Part shown: positions 9,362-18,398 of the stretch, piece by piece
Layout of the letters: each line of letters begins with the position of its first letter
Position numbering within the stretch: position 1 is the first letter of the stretch
From: Candidatus Accumulibacter cognatus
GTDB taxonomy: Bacteria; Pseudomonadota; Gammaproteobacteria; Burkholderiales; Rhodocyclaceae
Length of the DNA stretch: 64,000 nucleotides
Reading direction: 5' to 3'
NCBI GenBank assembly: GCA_013414765.1
Contig: CP058708.1
Coordinates: 5,004,748-5,068,747 of the forward strand
Notes under the pieces: generated by a model
The model's database searches: none
The model's input: the letters and a program-made list of their open reading frames with translations, nothing else
What the model was told of the DNA's origin: nothing
Position numbers and translations under genes: made by a program

Positions 9362-10156
9362 CTAGGATCCGATCAGGCCGGTCGTCGGTGACGAGGGGTC
9401 TGCCGAGTAGTACTTGCGCGGCATCCGCCCAGCAAGAAAGGCCTCGCGCCCGGCCTCGACGGCTTTTTTCATGGCGCTGGCCATCAGCAGCGGATCGCGG
9501 GCGTGCGCGATGGCGGTATTCATCAGTACTCCGTCGCAACCGAGTTCCATCGCAATCGCGGCATCCGAAGCGGTGCCGACGCCAGCATCGACGAGCACCG
9601 GCACCCTGGCGTTATCGATGATCAGGCGCAGGTTCCAGGGATTGACGATACCCATCCCCGAACCGATCAAGGACGCCAGCGGCATCACCGCCACGCAACC
9701 GATCTCTTCGAGCATTCTCGCCTGGATCGGATCGTCGGCGCAGTAGACCATCACCTCGAAGCCCTCCTTGACCAGTATCTCGGCAGCTTTGAGCGTTTCC
9801 GGCATGTTCGGAAACAGACTGGTCGGATCGCCGAGCACTTCCAGCTTGCACAGTGCATGCCCTTCGAGCAGCTCGCGCGCCAGCCGCAGCGTGCGCACCG
9901 CGTCCGCCGCAGTGTAACAGCCGGCGGTGTTCGGCAGGATCGTGAATTGCGACGGTGGCAGCACGTCGAGCAGGTTCGGCTCGCCGTCATTCTGGCCGAT
10001 GTTGGTACGGCGAATCGCGACAGTCACAATCTCGGCGCCGGAAGCGTCGATGGCGGCACGAGTTTCTGCGAAGTCCCGGTACTTGCCGGTACCGACGAGC
10101 AGGCGCGAGCGGTAAATCCTGCCGGCGACCGTCAGGCTGTGTGGGGAAGATGGCAT
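9362..10156 (-). CDS. thiG: Thiazole synthase ThiG
   Basis: The 264-residue TIM-barrel enzyme forms the thiazole phosphate of thiamine from 1-deoxyxylulose phosphate, dehydroglycine and ThiS thiocarboxylate. Visible signatures are [26 protein letters not shown] (carrying the Lys expected to form the Schiff base), LIGSGMGI and [14 protein letters not shown]. It lies 32 bp after thiS. thiC, thiE, thiD and thiO/thiH are not in the window, and no TPP riboswitch core was seen upstream. Confidence 0.96.
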   Translation of the reverse strand: MPSSPHSLTVAGRIYRSRLLVGTGKYRDFAETRAAIDASGAEIVTVAIRRTNIGQNDGEPNLLDVLPPSQFTILPNTAGCYTAADAVRTLRLARELLEGHALCKLEVLGDPTSLFPNMPETLKAAEILVKEGFEVMVYCADDPIQARMLEEIGCVAVMPLASLIGSGMGIVNPWNLRLIIDNARVPVLVDAGVGTASDAAIAMELGCDGVLMNTAIAHARDPLLMASAMKKAVEAGREAFLAGRMPRKYYSADPSSPTTGLIGS

Positions 10157-10188
10157 GTGTCTTTCGCTTGAGAGCAGGTCCCTAAGGT

Positions 10189-10389
10189 TCAGCCGCCACC
10201 GACCGCAACGACGATCTCGATCCGGTCACCATCGGCCAGCATCGTTTCGCCATGCCGGCCGCGCGCAACGATTTCACCGTTGCGTTCGACGGCGATGCGT
10301 TTGCCGGCGTGGTTCAAGGTCAGCACGAGTTCGGCCACCGTCAGTGGCGAAGAAAATTGGCGGCTTTCGCCGTTGATCATGATTTCCAT
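10189..10389 (-). CDS. thiS: Sulfur carrier protein ThiS
   Basis: The 66-residue ubiquitin-fold protein ends VAVGGG; the Gly-Gly terminus is adenylated and thiocarboxylated to donate sulfur to ThiG. Residues AVERNGEIV match the family. The minus-strand leader just before the ATG reads TTTCCTCCCT, which is not a Shine-Dalgarno; the in-frame ATG three codons in is preceded by GGAAATC and may be used instead. Confidence 0.93.
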   Translation of the reverse strand: MEIMINGESRQFSSPLTVAELVLTLNHAGKRIAVERNGEIVARGRHGETMLADGDRIEIVVAVGGG

Positions 10390-10910
10390 AGGGAGGAAAT
10401 TCTAGCACGCTCGGCGACTACACCGGTGCTGTCGGCGGCAGCAGCCATTTGGATCTGCTGGTTGGCGACGACCTGGCAAGCGCTGCAGCGCTGCCGGAAG
10501 AGTGATCCGGACTTGACGGAACAGAGCCAAGATCGGTCCGTTGACGCTGGAAAACGATTGTTGAGGAGTGACCGCGTCGCCGATGCGAACGCCCATCTGA
10601 GCTCGTCTCTACACTTCTACCACGAGCGACGACTCCATCGCTCGCGATGCCCAGACGCCGGACGCCGCCGGCTTTGTCACCCTCGCGTCTGCCACCCGAG
10701 CCGCGGCGTGGCATGAGGAAGGGACTTCGTAGAGCCGACCGAAACTGTCAGGGCTCCACTTGTCCAGGAGCACTTTCTGTTCAAACAAACGCGGCCACCT
10801 CTTGCCCCGGTGGTCGATGTATTATTCGAGAGCCGTACGCAGATGTGTGCTGTAGCAAATGGATCGATCATTTTCGCTACCCAGTTGGGGGCGCCCACCC
10901 GTACAGCTTC
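10390..10910. other. Intergenic stretch with no recognised gene
   Basis: About 520 bp upstream of thiS. Short frames are open on both strands but none has a recognisable family, plausible start signal or sustained length. I looked for the conserved TPP-riboswitch core on the minus strand and did not find it. The sequence may be decayed coding DNA. Confidence 0.5.
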
Positions 10911-11090
10911 CTATTCTGGCAGAACCGCTGCACGCGGCGGCTGATCGCAGCGACGGTGGCCACGCCTGCACGGCGCTTCCCTGCGCCGGATCCGGGTCAC
11001 CCAGAGCCGCAGGCCTGGGCTGTCCGGATCGGACGGCTGCACTTCGACTTCGTCGTAGCCCCCGTAGGCCGGTTCAACGTTCAAGATCAT
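10911..11090 (-). CDS. Possible small ORF overlapping the ligase-fusion 3' end
   Basis: A 59-codon frame starts at an ATG at 11088-11090 inside the end of the upstream 949-codon gene (17 bp overlap). It begins MILNVEPAYGGYDEVEVQP and then becomes arginine-rich. The first 35 residues look like ordinary protein and the overlap resembles translational coupling; the remainder looks like frame-shifted or decayed sequence. No family is recognised. It may be the 5' stub of a truncated gene, or chance. Confidence 0.25.
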   Translation of the reverse strand: MILNVEPAYGGYDEVEVQPSDPDSPGLRLWVTRIRRREAPCRRGHRRCDQPPRAAVLPE

Positions 11091-13923
11091 GCTCGCCGCA
11101 GAGCCGAAGCATTTCCTGACGCGTTTTCTCCCGCAAGCGAACCGCCGCGGCCCAGTCGCTACCGACTGGCGAAAGCAGCGGCCCGACTTCGAAGCCGATC
11201 GGGCCGCGCCGCGGCATCCAGGTCCGATCCCGCAGAACTGCACGCGTGCCGCGTAGACCGCCCACCCGCACCGGTACTCCAGCTCGCACGGCCGCAACGA
11301 AAGCGCCCATGCGAAACGGCTTGAGACCGGCTTCGCGCGAGAAGGTGCCCTCCGGGAAAATCACCACCTTCTCACCCCGCCCCAGTGCGGCAACGATGCC
11401 GTCGACATCCTCAAGGCTCTTTGTCGCTTCGAAGCGTTCGACGAACAAGGTGCCGAGCGCGCGCAGGAAAGCGTGGATCACCGGCTGTTCGACAAACTCG
11501 CGTTTGGCAACAAAGCTGTAGGCCGCACTCGGCGGCAAGACTGCACACAGGACCAGGGCGTCAAAATAGCTGCAGTGGTTGACCAGCAGCAGGTGCGCGC
11601 CTGCTGTTGACTCTGCAGCAGCGGTGCTTGCGACCGGCATGCCGGCCAGCCGCAGGAAGATGCGGGCGGCGTGATGGACGACGCGGCGGCCAAGCCCCGG
11701 CACGCGCAGGGCGACGACCAGTCCCAACACCGGTACCGCAAGCATCAGAAAGACGCTCCAGCACCAGATACCATAAACCCTTCTGGCGAGACGCTCAGCC
11801 GAGTCACGCAGGCGCTCGCGCAGTGCCGCCAGGGTGAGCCGCAGCATCTGCCACCTGTCCGGTACCGCCCGGATACCGATCAAGCCACGCTCGAAGGCTT
11901 CCCGCGACGCATTACGCCGGATCTTGCCGCTCGATGTTTTCAGCACCGAATTGGGCGGCGCCAGAATCACTTCATCGGCCGGCATGCCAATGGCTGCGAC
12001 GGCCGCATCGTTGATGCACTGCCGCAGCGTCTCGCGCCGAGTCGCGTCCTCCTCGCGCGTCTCGGCCAGGACGATCAGCCGTTCAGTGGCGTTGACCGGA
12101 TCGTTGCTGGCAAATACCGCGACACAGCCCCTGCGCACACCAGGGATGTTGCCGACCGCCTGTTCGAGCTCGTATGGATAGAAATTGCGGCCGCCGCGAA
12201 TGATCAAGTCCTTGACCCTTCCGGTCAGATAGATCTCGCCTTCAACCGTATAGGCAAAATCCCCGGAGTCCAGCCAGCCGTCGCGAAACAGCGCTTGCGT
12301 CGCTAGCGGATTACGGTAATAGCCTGTCGTGGCCGATGGACCACGAAACTGCAGGCAGCCGACGCGCCGATCTGGAAGTTCGCAGCCCTGTTCATCAACC
12401 ACCCGGATCTCGTGCCGTGGCAGGACCCGACCGCAGGCCGGCACGCGCAACGGATCGGCGTCACCTTTGCTAACCGGGACAGCACATTTACGCTTGACCA
12501 GGGCGTCCCGCTCGATCACATCAATGCGTGGACCGCGTTCGAGCGGCGGGAAGGCTAGCCCAACAGAGCATTCGGCGAGGCCATACACCGGCGTAATCGC
12601 CTCGCCGCACAGACCATAGGGGGCGAAACGTTTTGCAAAGGCTTCGAGCGTCGACGGACTCACCGGCTCGGCACCATTCAGCGCCAGCCGCCAGGAAGAC
12701 AGATCAAGCCCCTCCAGATCGGCGTCGGCAAGCTTGCGCGCGCACAGGTCATAGGCAAAGTTGGGGGCAGGAGAAAGCGTACCGCGATGCCGCGAGATGG
12801 CATGCAACCAGCGCACCGGTCGTGACAGAAAAGCCAGCGGCGACATCAGAATCAGGCGCATGCCGAAATAGAGCGAGCCAAACCAGGCACCGATCAATCC
12901 CATATCATGGTAAAGCGGCAGCCACGATACGAAGACATCCTCGCTGCTTACCCCGGTAGCTTCGCCCATGGCCCGCAGGTTGGCGAGCAGATTGGCATGG
13001 CTGAGCATCACGCCCTTGGGGTCACCCGTGCTGCCGGAGGTATATTGCAGAAAGGCGATATCCTCTTGAACAGCGCGGTACAGCAGGGGAATCGGTTCAT
13101 TGTCAAGTTCTGCAGGGGTCAGCACCTCGGTCAGCGTCGGTGCCTCGGGTCGCAGCAGTGCGGCCACCCCTTTCGCCTGCGGCACGGTGATGATGCACAC
13201 CGCTTCAGCATTCGCGAGAATGCGTGCATGCCGCCGCAGGTGATCCTCGATCTGTGCCAGTCGTGCCGGCGGGTAGATCGGCACCGGAATGCCGCCGGCA
13301 AGCATCACACCGAAAAAACTCGTCAGATAGTCGCGTCCGGTAGGCAGCATCAACGCCACTGCCTGCCGCGGCAACAGGCCGCGTGACACCAGTCCAGTGG
13401 CGACACGACGAGCCTGCTCGAGCAATTGGGCATAGGTGATGGTTTCGGCACGAAATTCACCCTGTTCGCCTCCGCCATCGCCGTAGAGCAGCACATGCGG
13501 TCGATGCGGATGGCGTTCGGCGTGCCACTCAAGGACTTCGACCAGCGTCCTCGCCGATTCGGGAACACCGGTCGGACTGCTGTCAACACCGGTCGGGCTG
13601 CTTGCCGGCTCGACATCCGTTTGGACAAAACTCCCGGTGTCGGCGCACGCAATGAATCGCAGCAGGTCCTGTGGCGTTTCGGCCTCGGCAAGCGCTCCTT
13701 CAGGCAGCGATTTGCCAAACTCGCTGCCCACCCGCAGCAGGAGTTCGACCCGAGCCAGGCTATCCAGGCCCAGATCCCGCTCAAGGTGGCTGTGCAGGCT
13801 CACTCGCCCCAGAGCTCGTCCCGGGCGGGTCTCCTCGACCATTGCCAACACCACACGTAACAACCTCGCCGCGATATCCGGCGGCGCTGGCACCTGCCGA
13901 TCTTCCCGAAAATCTCCGTTCAC
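11074..13923 (-). CDS. ACP - fatty-acyl-AMP ligase - PlsC acyltransferase fusion
   Basis: The 949-residue protein has three parts. Residues 15-95 are an acyl-carrier domain with the phosphopantetheine site GLDSL (Ser55). Residues about 125-690 are an AMP-forming acyl ligase of the FAAL/acyl-ACP synthetase group with YTSGSTGDPKG (294-304), YGLAEC (447-452), SGDF and the A10 Lys667 in KTSSGKIRR. Residues about 715-949 have a membrane segment (720-742) and a PlsC-type acyltransferase with the HX4D motif (His783, Asp788) and FPEGT (856-860). The expected chemistry is to activate a fatty acid, load it on the built-in carrier and transfer it to a lipid acceptor at the membrane. E. coli Aas has the related domains in reverse order without an ACP. 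The linker carries a short repeat, SSPTGV. The gene lies 28 bp after rnr on the same strand. Substrate and product are unknown. Confidence 0.88.
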   Translation of the reverse strand: MNGDFREDRQVPAPPDIAARLLRVVLAMVEETRPGRALGRVSLHSHLERDLGLDSLARVELLLRVGSEFGKSLPEGALAEAETPQDLLRFIACADTGSFVQTDVEPASSPTGVDSSPTGVPESARTLVEVLEWHAERHPHRPHVLLYGDGGGEQGEFRAETITYAQLLEQARRVATGLVSRGLLPRQAVALMLPTGRDYLTSFFGVMLAGGIPVPIYPPARLAQIEDHLRRHARILANAEAVCIITVPQAKGVAALLRPEAPTLTEVLTPAELDNEPIPLLYRAVQEDIAFLQYTSGSTGDPKGVMLSHANLLANLRAMGEATGVSSEDVFVSWLPLYHDMGLIGAWFGSLYFGMRLILMSPLAFLSRPVRWLHAISRHRGTLSPAPNFAYDLCARKLADADLEGLDLSSWRLALNGAEPVSPSTLEAFAKRFAPYGLCGEAITPVYGLAECSVGLAFPPLERGPRIDVIERDALVKRKCAVPVSKGDADPLRVPACGRVLPRHEIRVVDEQGCELPDRRVGCLQFRGPSATTGYYRNPLATQALFRDGWLDSGDFAYTVEGEIYLTGRVKDLIIRGGRNFYPYELEQAVGNIPGVRRGCVAVFASNDPVNATERLIVLAETREEDATRRETLRQCINDAAVAAIGMPADEVILAPPNSVLKTSSGKIRRNASREAFERGLIGIRAVPDRWQMLRLTLAALRERLRDSAERLARRVYGIWCWSVFLMLAVPVLGLVVALRVPGLGRRVVHHAARIFLRLAGMPVASTAAAESTAGAHLLLVNHCSYFDALVLCAVLPPSAAYSFVAKREFVEQPVIHAFLRALGTLFVERFEATKSLEDVDGIVAALGRGEKVVIFPEGTFSREAGLKPFRMGAFVAAVRAGVPVRVGGLRGTRAVLRDRTWMPRRGPIGFEVGPLLSPVGSDWAAAVRLREKTRQEMLRLCGEHDLER

Positions 13924-13951
13924 TATCCTGACTTTCTGTCGCTGATGCGCA

Positions 13952-16123
13952 TCACGACGGCTCCGAGAGCACGAAATCGATTCGCCCGGTTTCCAGATCC
14001 GCCCTGACGAGCTTCACTTGCAAACGGTCACCGAGACGATAGCGGTGACCTGTTCGCTCGCCGAGCATCTGGTGTTTAACACTGTCGTACTGGAAATACT
14101 CGTCGCCGAGTTCCGAAACATGCACCAGACCTTCGACATAGACCTCATCGAGTGCGACAAAAATTCCAAAGGGTACCACGGCGGCAATCGTTCCTGAAAA
14201 ACACTCTCCGATACGGTCACGCATGTAGTAGCACTTCAGCCAGTTGCTGACGTCACGTGTCGCCTCATCGGCGCGCCGCTCGGTCATCGAGCAGTGCAGA
14301 CCAATTTCGTCCCACTTGCCTGGCTGGTAGTGCGTTCCCGCCAGCACCGCCTTGATCGAACGATGGATCAGCAGATCAGGGTAGCGGCGGATCGGCGACG
14401 TGAAATGGGTATAGTGCTCGTACGACAAACCGAAATGTCCGACGTTATCGGGGCTGTACATGGCCTGGCGCAGTGAGCGCAGCATCACCGTCTGCAGCAA
14501 CTGGGCGTCGGGACGGGACTTGATGCTCTCCAGCAACTTGGCGTAATCCCTGGCCGTCGGATTGTCACCGCCGCCCAGGCCAATTCCGAATTCCTTGAGG
14601 AAATTGCGCAGTGCCTCCAGCTTCTCTGCCGTCGGACCTTCATGAATCCGATACAGGCAAGGCTGCCGCTTGGCCTGAAGAAAGTCGGAAGCACAGACAT
14701 TGGCGGCGAGCATGCATTCCTCGATCAGGCGGTGCGCGTCGTTGCGGCGCACTGGAACAATCTTTTCGATCTTGCCCTGCGCATTGAACACCATCATCGT
14801 TTCGATGGTTTCGAAGTCGATCGCCCCGCGTTTGCCACGTGCATCGACAAGCACCTTGAACAGAGTGTAGAGCGTCTGCAGATGCGGCTGCAGGCCACGA
14901 TGAAGATCGCTCTCCGGCCGCGTTACGCCAGTCAGCCAGTTCCATACCTGATCATAGGTCAGCCGCGCCTGTGAGCGGAAGATTGCAGGGTAGAAACGGT
15001 AATCGGTGATCTCGCCATGGGGGTCGATCAGCATGTCGCAGACCATCGCCAGACGTTCGACGTCGGGGTTCAACGAACACAGGCCATTGGAGAGCTTCTC
15101 GGGCAACATCGGAATCACCCGGCGAGGGAAATAGACCGAATTGCCGCGTTCCCGGGCCTCATGATCGAGCGCCGTGGCTGGCTGTACGTAGTGACTGACG
15201 TCGGCAATTGCCACCACCAATCGCCAGCCAAGACCTTGCTTCTCGGCGAAAACCGCGTCGTCGAAATCCCTCGCCGTTTCACCGTCGATCGTTACCAATG
15301 GCAGCACTCGCAAGTCGATACGACCTTCCCGATCAACCGGGTCCAGGGTATCCGGCAGCGCCGCGGCTTCTGCAAGCGCACCGCTTGAGAACTCGAATGG
15401 CAGCTCGTGCTTACGCAGGGCGATCTCTATTTCCATGCCCGGGTCGGCGTAGTTGCCAAGCACCTCGACGATGCGCCCAATCGGCTTCGAATGCCGATCG
15501 GGCTGCTCGATGATTTCGACCGTGACTACCTCACCCGAGCGTGCACTGATATTGCCGTTTGGTGCGACCAGGATGTCCTGGTTGATGCGCCGGTTTTCCG
15601 GTACCACGACGGCGATCCCATGTTCCAGCAGGACGCGGCCAACGACCCGGCTATTGGCCCGTTCCAGGACTTCGACGATGACCCCCTCACGGCGTCCGCG
15701 GCGATCGGTGCCGACGACACGCACCAGGGCGCGATCGCGATGTAGTACCTTGGACATCTGCCGGGCTTCAAGAGCCAGGTCTTCGCTACCATCATCAGGA
15801 ATCAGGAAGCCATATCCATCGGGATGCCCCTCGACGCGTCCGGCAATCAGACTAACGCGTTCCGGCAGAATGTACGAGGCCTTGCGGTTGCGCAGCAACT
15901 GCGCCTCGCTCTCCATTGCCCGCAAGCGGCGCTGAAACGGCTCGAACTCGGCTTTCTGGATGTCAAGCAGCGCACAAAGCTCGTCGAAGCCCACAGGCTT
16001 ACCCTGTTCCTCAAGAATTTGCTGGATATATTCGCGCGAAGGCAATGGTTGCTCGTAGTGTTTCAGTTCACGCTCCAGGTACGGATCGCGGCGTCGGATT
16101 GCCGACATTTTGATGATTGACAT
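13952..16123 (-). CDS. rnr: Ribonuclease R
   Basis: The 723-residue 3'-5' exoribonuclease degrades structured RNA and rRNA. It has an N-terminal helix-turn-helix region (about 25-80), cold-shock domains (about 85-240), the RNB catalytic domain with GETARDFDDAVF (about 280-292), and a C-terminal S1 domain with VPFGIFVALDEVYVEGLVHVSEL. It ends shortly after S1 and lacks the lysine-rich tail of the longer E. coli protein (813 residues). The start codon region is shared with the divergent tRNA-Leu promoter. Confidence 0.95.
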   Translation of the reverse strand: MSIIKMSAIRRRDPYLERELKHYEQPLPSREYIQQILEEQGKPVGFDELCALLDIQKAEFEPFQRRLRAMESEAQLLRNRKASYILPERVSLIAGRVEGHPDGYGFLIPDDGSEDLALEARQMSKVLHRDRALVRVVGTDRRGRREGVIVEVLERANSRVVGRVLLEHGIAVVVPENRRINQDILVAPNGNISARSGEVVTVEIIEQPDRHSKPIGRIVEVLGNYADPGMEIEIALRKHELPFEFSSGALAEAAALPDTLDPVDREGRIDLRVLPLVTIDGETARDFDDAVFAEKQGLGWRLVVAIADVSHYVQPATALDHEARERGNSVYFPRRVIPMLPEKLSNGLCSLNPDVERLAMVCDMLIDPHGEITDYRFYPAIFRSQARLTYDQVWNWLTGVTRPESDLHRGLQPHLQTLYTLFKVLVDARGKRGAIDFETIETMMVFNAQGKIEKIVPVRRNDAHRLIEECMLAANVCASDFLQAKRQPCLYRIHEGPTAEKLEALRNFLKEFGIGLGGGDNPTARDYAKLLESIKSRPDAQLLQTVMLRSLRQAMYSPDNVGHFGLSYEHYTHFTSPIRRYPDLLIHRSIKAVLAGTHYQPGKWDEIGLHCSMTERRADEATRDVSNWLKCYYMRDRIGECFSGTIAAVVPFGIFVALDEVYVEGLVHVSELGDEYFQYDSVKHQMLGERTGHRYRLGDRLQVKLVRADLETGRIDFVLSEPS

Positions 16124-16144
16124 TTCTTCATGTTCCTATAGAAT
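16117..16144 (+). promoter_or_regulatory. Sigma-70 promoter of tRNA-Leu, overlapping rnr start
   Basis: A perfect TTGACA (16117-16122) and TAGAAT (16139-16144) are spaced by 16 bp and would start transcription about 10 bases before the mature tRNA. The -35 box overlaps the rnr ATG on the other strand (16121-16123), so polymerase binding here could interfere with rnr initiation. Confidence 0.65.
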
Positions 16145-16162
16145 TCGGCTCTCGCTGGAATT

Positions 16163-16249
16163 GCCCAGGTGGCGAAATTGGTAGACGCGCTAGGTTCAGG
16201 TCCTAGTGGTGGCAACACCGTGGAGGTTCGATTCCTCTCTTGGGCACCA
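16163..16249 (+). tRNA. tRNA-Leu (anticodon CAG)
   Basis: The 87-nt class II tRNA has an encoded CCA. The acceptor stem GCCCAGG pairs with CTTGGGC with one G-T pair. The anticodon arm is CTAGG-TTCAGGT-CCTAG with anticodon CAG, reading CUG codons. A long variable arm (TGGTGGCAACACCG) and the T arm GAGGTTCGATTCCTC complete the cloverleaf. A promoter precedes it and an intrinsic terminator follows. Confidence 0.97.
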
Positions 16250-16264
16250 GGCACCCAACAAGAA

Positions 16265-16291
16265 GGCCCCGATTGGTCGGGGCCTTTTTTT
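16265..16291 (+). terminator. Intrinsic terminator after tRNA-Leu
   Basis: An 8-bp stem GGCCCCGA / TCGGGGCC with a TTGG loop is followed by seven T residues, 16 bp after the tRNA CCA end. Confidence 0.95.
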
Positions 16292-16762
16292 CAGACGGCA
16301 CCTCTTTGAAGGTTGCGCACAGCTGCTTGTCAGGCCCGCCGCAAGACAAGACCATACTCCGACCGTCCTGCCTGCTTATTGTACGTCATCAGCCCCCCGT
16401 CCCATGCGGTAATCCGGCGTCACCAGGGCAATTGCATGGACGCCAATGTCGTCAACCCTCGCAAATAGGCGCGTTTACCCTCAACGAGTTAGGAAGAGGG
16501 ATGTTCACAGCCCTATGATTTGTGTAGTTTTCTGTCTTTTTTGGGCGTTCCATGAATGAAGGCAGAGAATTCGGTTCAGCTTTCAGCTGCTGGCCGTGTG
16601 GGTTGGGGGTGCGCGATCCACGACAAGCGAAGAAAGCTTAGCTCGACTGCGTGGCTCGACCGGGTGGAATTGCCCCTCGGTGCCCATATGAGGTATCGCG
16701 TCAAGACCAGAAGCGAAACGACCGGCAACCATCGCAAGGGGTGCAGGGAGGGAAGCCCCCTG
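16292..16762. other. Intergenic stretch with no recognised gene
   Basis: About 470 bp between the tRNA terminator and the 3' end of the Nudix gene. No frame has a recognisable family; no further tRNA or terminator is evident. Being next to a tRNA it could be an old integration scar, but I saw no repeat of the tRNA 3' end in it. Confidence 0.45.
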
Positions 16763-17608
16763 CTAACGCCGTAAGCCGAGGCAGATCGGCAGATAATCCC
16801 TGTGCTCCGGCGGAATGACGCCGTGCCGCACGAGAAAATCGATGATCACCAGGTTGCAGTTCGGCTTGAACGCCTGGCTGTCGCGCACCGTCTCGGCGAC
16901 GCGCGTGATCGGCCAGAGCAAAAATTCCTCGACTTCTCCGTCGGTATTGCTCGGCACGAAGTCCGCTGGCAGTTCGAGATCGAAGCAATACAGCACGTCG
17001 GGTTTCAGCCCGTTCCGTGTTTCCTTGCAATACGAAAGGGCGCCGACCGACGTGGCGCGTTGCGCGATCTCCGGCGGAATTCCCGCTTCCTCGTGGCATT
17101 CCTTGAGCAGGTTCTCGCGCAGCCCGATGCCGATCGGCTGGCCGCCCGCCACCGCATTGTCGAGCATTCCGGGAAAGGTTGGCTTGTCCGCTGCTCGCCT
17201 TGCCACCCACATCTGCAAGCCGTTGCGCGTGCGCACGAATGCGTTCATGTGCACACCGAAGGCAAGCACACCGAAATGCGGGACGGCAGCGCGCTCGATC
17301 TGCAAGACGGGCAGCGCGGCAAACGCCTGTGTCACCGGATAGAACTCGTCGCGGCGCCCGACGATCCGCCCTTCGCTCTCGAGGACGCGCACCGCGCGCT
17401 CGACCGCCTCGCTGCGCGCCGCAAAGTCGCGCAACGCTGGCGACAGCACCACGGCATTGGCGGAAACGGCGAAGACCTCACCAAACCCGGCCAGGCGCTC
17501 GGCAAGATCGTGCCGCACCCAGCCATAGCGCACGCCCTCGACCTCGAAAGGACGGAAGGCGGCCAGATCGTGCGTGTTGCACTCGTCGATACGCTCGAGG
17601 AAGGACAT
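16763..17608 (-). CDS. Nudix hydrolase with DUF4743 N-terminal domain
   Basis: The 281-residue protein has an N-terminal DUF4743-type region (about 1-115) and a Nudix domain (about 120-270) including PTFPGMLDNAVAGGQPIG. The Nudix box reads GQPIGIGLRENLLKECHEEAGI: the EE pair and the distal GI are kept, but the upstream Glu of the consensus is Ile and the Arg before the Glu is Lys. Such deviations occur in the relatives of yeast YJR142W and the Nudix half of eukaryotic thiamine pyrophosphokinases, proposed to clear damaged thiamine diphosphate. That substrate is inferred from family resemblance. A GTG at 17623 would add five residues. Confidence 0.8.
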   Translation of the reverse strand: MSFLERIDECNTHDLAAFRPFEVEGVRYGWVRHDLAERLAGFGEVFAVSANAVVLSPALRDFAARSEAVERAVRVLESEGRIVGRRDEFYPVTQAFAALPVLQIERAAVPHFGVLAFGVHMNAFVRTRNGLQMWVARRAADKPTFPGMLDNAVAGGQPIGIGLRENLLKECHEEAGIPPEIAQRATSVGALSYCKETRNGLKPDVLYCFDLELPADFVPSNTDGEVEEFLLWPITRVAETVRDSQAFKPNCNLVIIDFLVRHGVIPPEHRDYLPICLGLRR

Positions 17609-17762
17609 GTTCCTATGACTCACCCATTAGCCGGCCCGGGTCAACAACAAACGACCCCCTGCGCATTGTAGTCGCGAATGCTTGGCATTGCTGCAAGTCT
17701 TGCTCCCGCTTACCGTTCGCACCCGGGTTTTCGCTCGTACGGTATTCGTGTCACGTCCTGCC

Positions 17763-18110
17763 CTATTCATCGACCGCCGCACTGCCTCTCAGGGCGCCAA
17801 CGACCCCGGCCACCCAGCGGCGGAATGCCGCCTCGAATTGCTTCGCGTCCAGCGCTCGAAAGACCCGCAGAAAGGTCTCCACGGAGGGGACGCCGTTTTT
17901 GAGCACCCAGAAATGGCGCAACCAGGGCTCCTTCGTCCGTCCCCAGTCCGCGATCTCTTCAAGGGTGTCACTATTGGACAGCGCCGTTGCCATCGCGATG
18001 CGATCACGAGCCTCTCCACGAAGTCATGCAGCGTTCCTTTGCTCGGTTTGCACGGATCGTCCACTTCCCTCAAGCAGCACATCAGACTTACCCCCCTGTG
18101 TCGCCATCAT
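17763..18110 (-). pseudogene. ISAs1-family transposase remnant, frameshifted
   Basis: The last 75 codons read ADWGRTKEPWLRHFWVLKNG, then VPSVETFLRVFRALDAKQ and FEAAFRRWVAGVVGAL, clearly the N-terminal region of ISAs1/H-repeat transposases. The preceding family segment (LREVDDP, GTLHDFVERLVIA) is in a different frame, with a shift near 18003. The frame stops at 17763 just before the position where the conserved catalytic IDGK motif would be. Only about the first 110 of some 370 codons survive, so the element is dead. Confidence 0.8.
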
Positions 18111-18272
18111 TTCGGTCGCCTAAAAGACGAGAGCAGACCTGATTTCGCACGGGTTTACAAGATATCTTCATAAGCCAATGAATGTAAGCAATTTTGCTCC
18201 TTTTGACACGACATGGAGTATGTCAACCGAGTACAGAGGCCCTGGGTTCGCCGGTCATGCTTCAGGGCTGCC

Positions 18273-18301
18273 TTGCTGCTCATCCCCCCAACAGTTACAA
18301 T
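18273..18301 (+). promoter_or_regulatory. Possible rpsO promoter
   Basis: TTGCTG (18273-18278) and TACAAT (18296-18301) are spaced by 17 bp, leaving a leader of about 90 bases before rpsO. The -35 match is weak. A long leader would be in keeping with the translational autoregulation known for S15. The region 18111-18272 shows no gene. Confidence 0.35.
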
Positions 18302-18398
18302 CCCCGCCTCGCTTCGCCAAGCGAATAAACACCTTTATCCATCTGGCGTTGGCTCTATCAAACCGGGGCGGCGCCGTTTCCCAGAAAGAGAGTTTGAC

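Noticed and set aside
9360-9539. Longer trmB start within thiG
   Set aside because: The extra 60 codons are arginine-rich and antisense-like in composition, overlap the end of thiG, and lie outside the conserved TrmB sequence.
10390-10800. TPP riboswitch upstream of thiS
   Set aside because: The conserved core sequences of the thi-box were not found on the minus strand, despite the expected location.
16250-16762. Integration island at tRNA-Leu
   Set aside because: No integrase gene, no direct repeat of the tRNA 3' end and no phage-like genes follow the tRNA.
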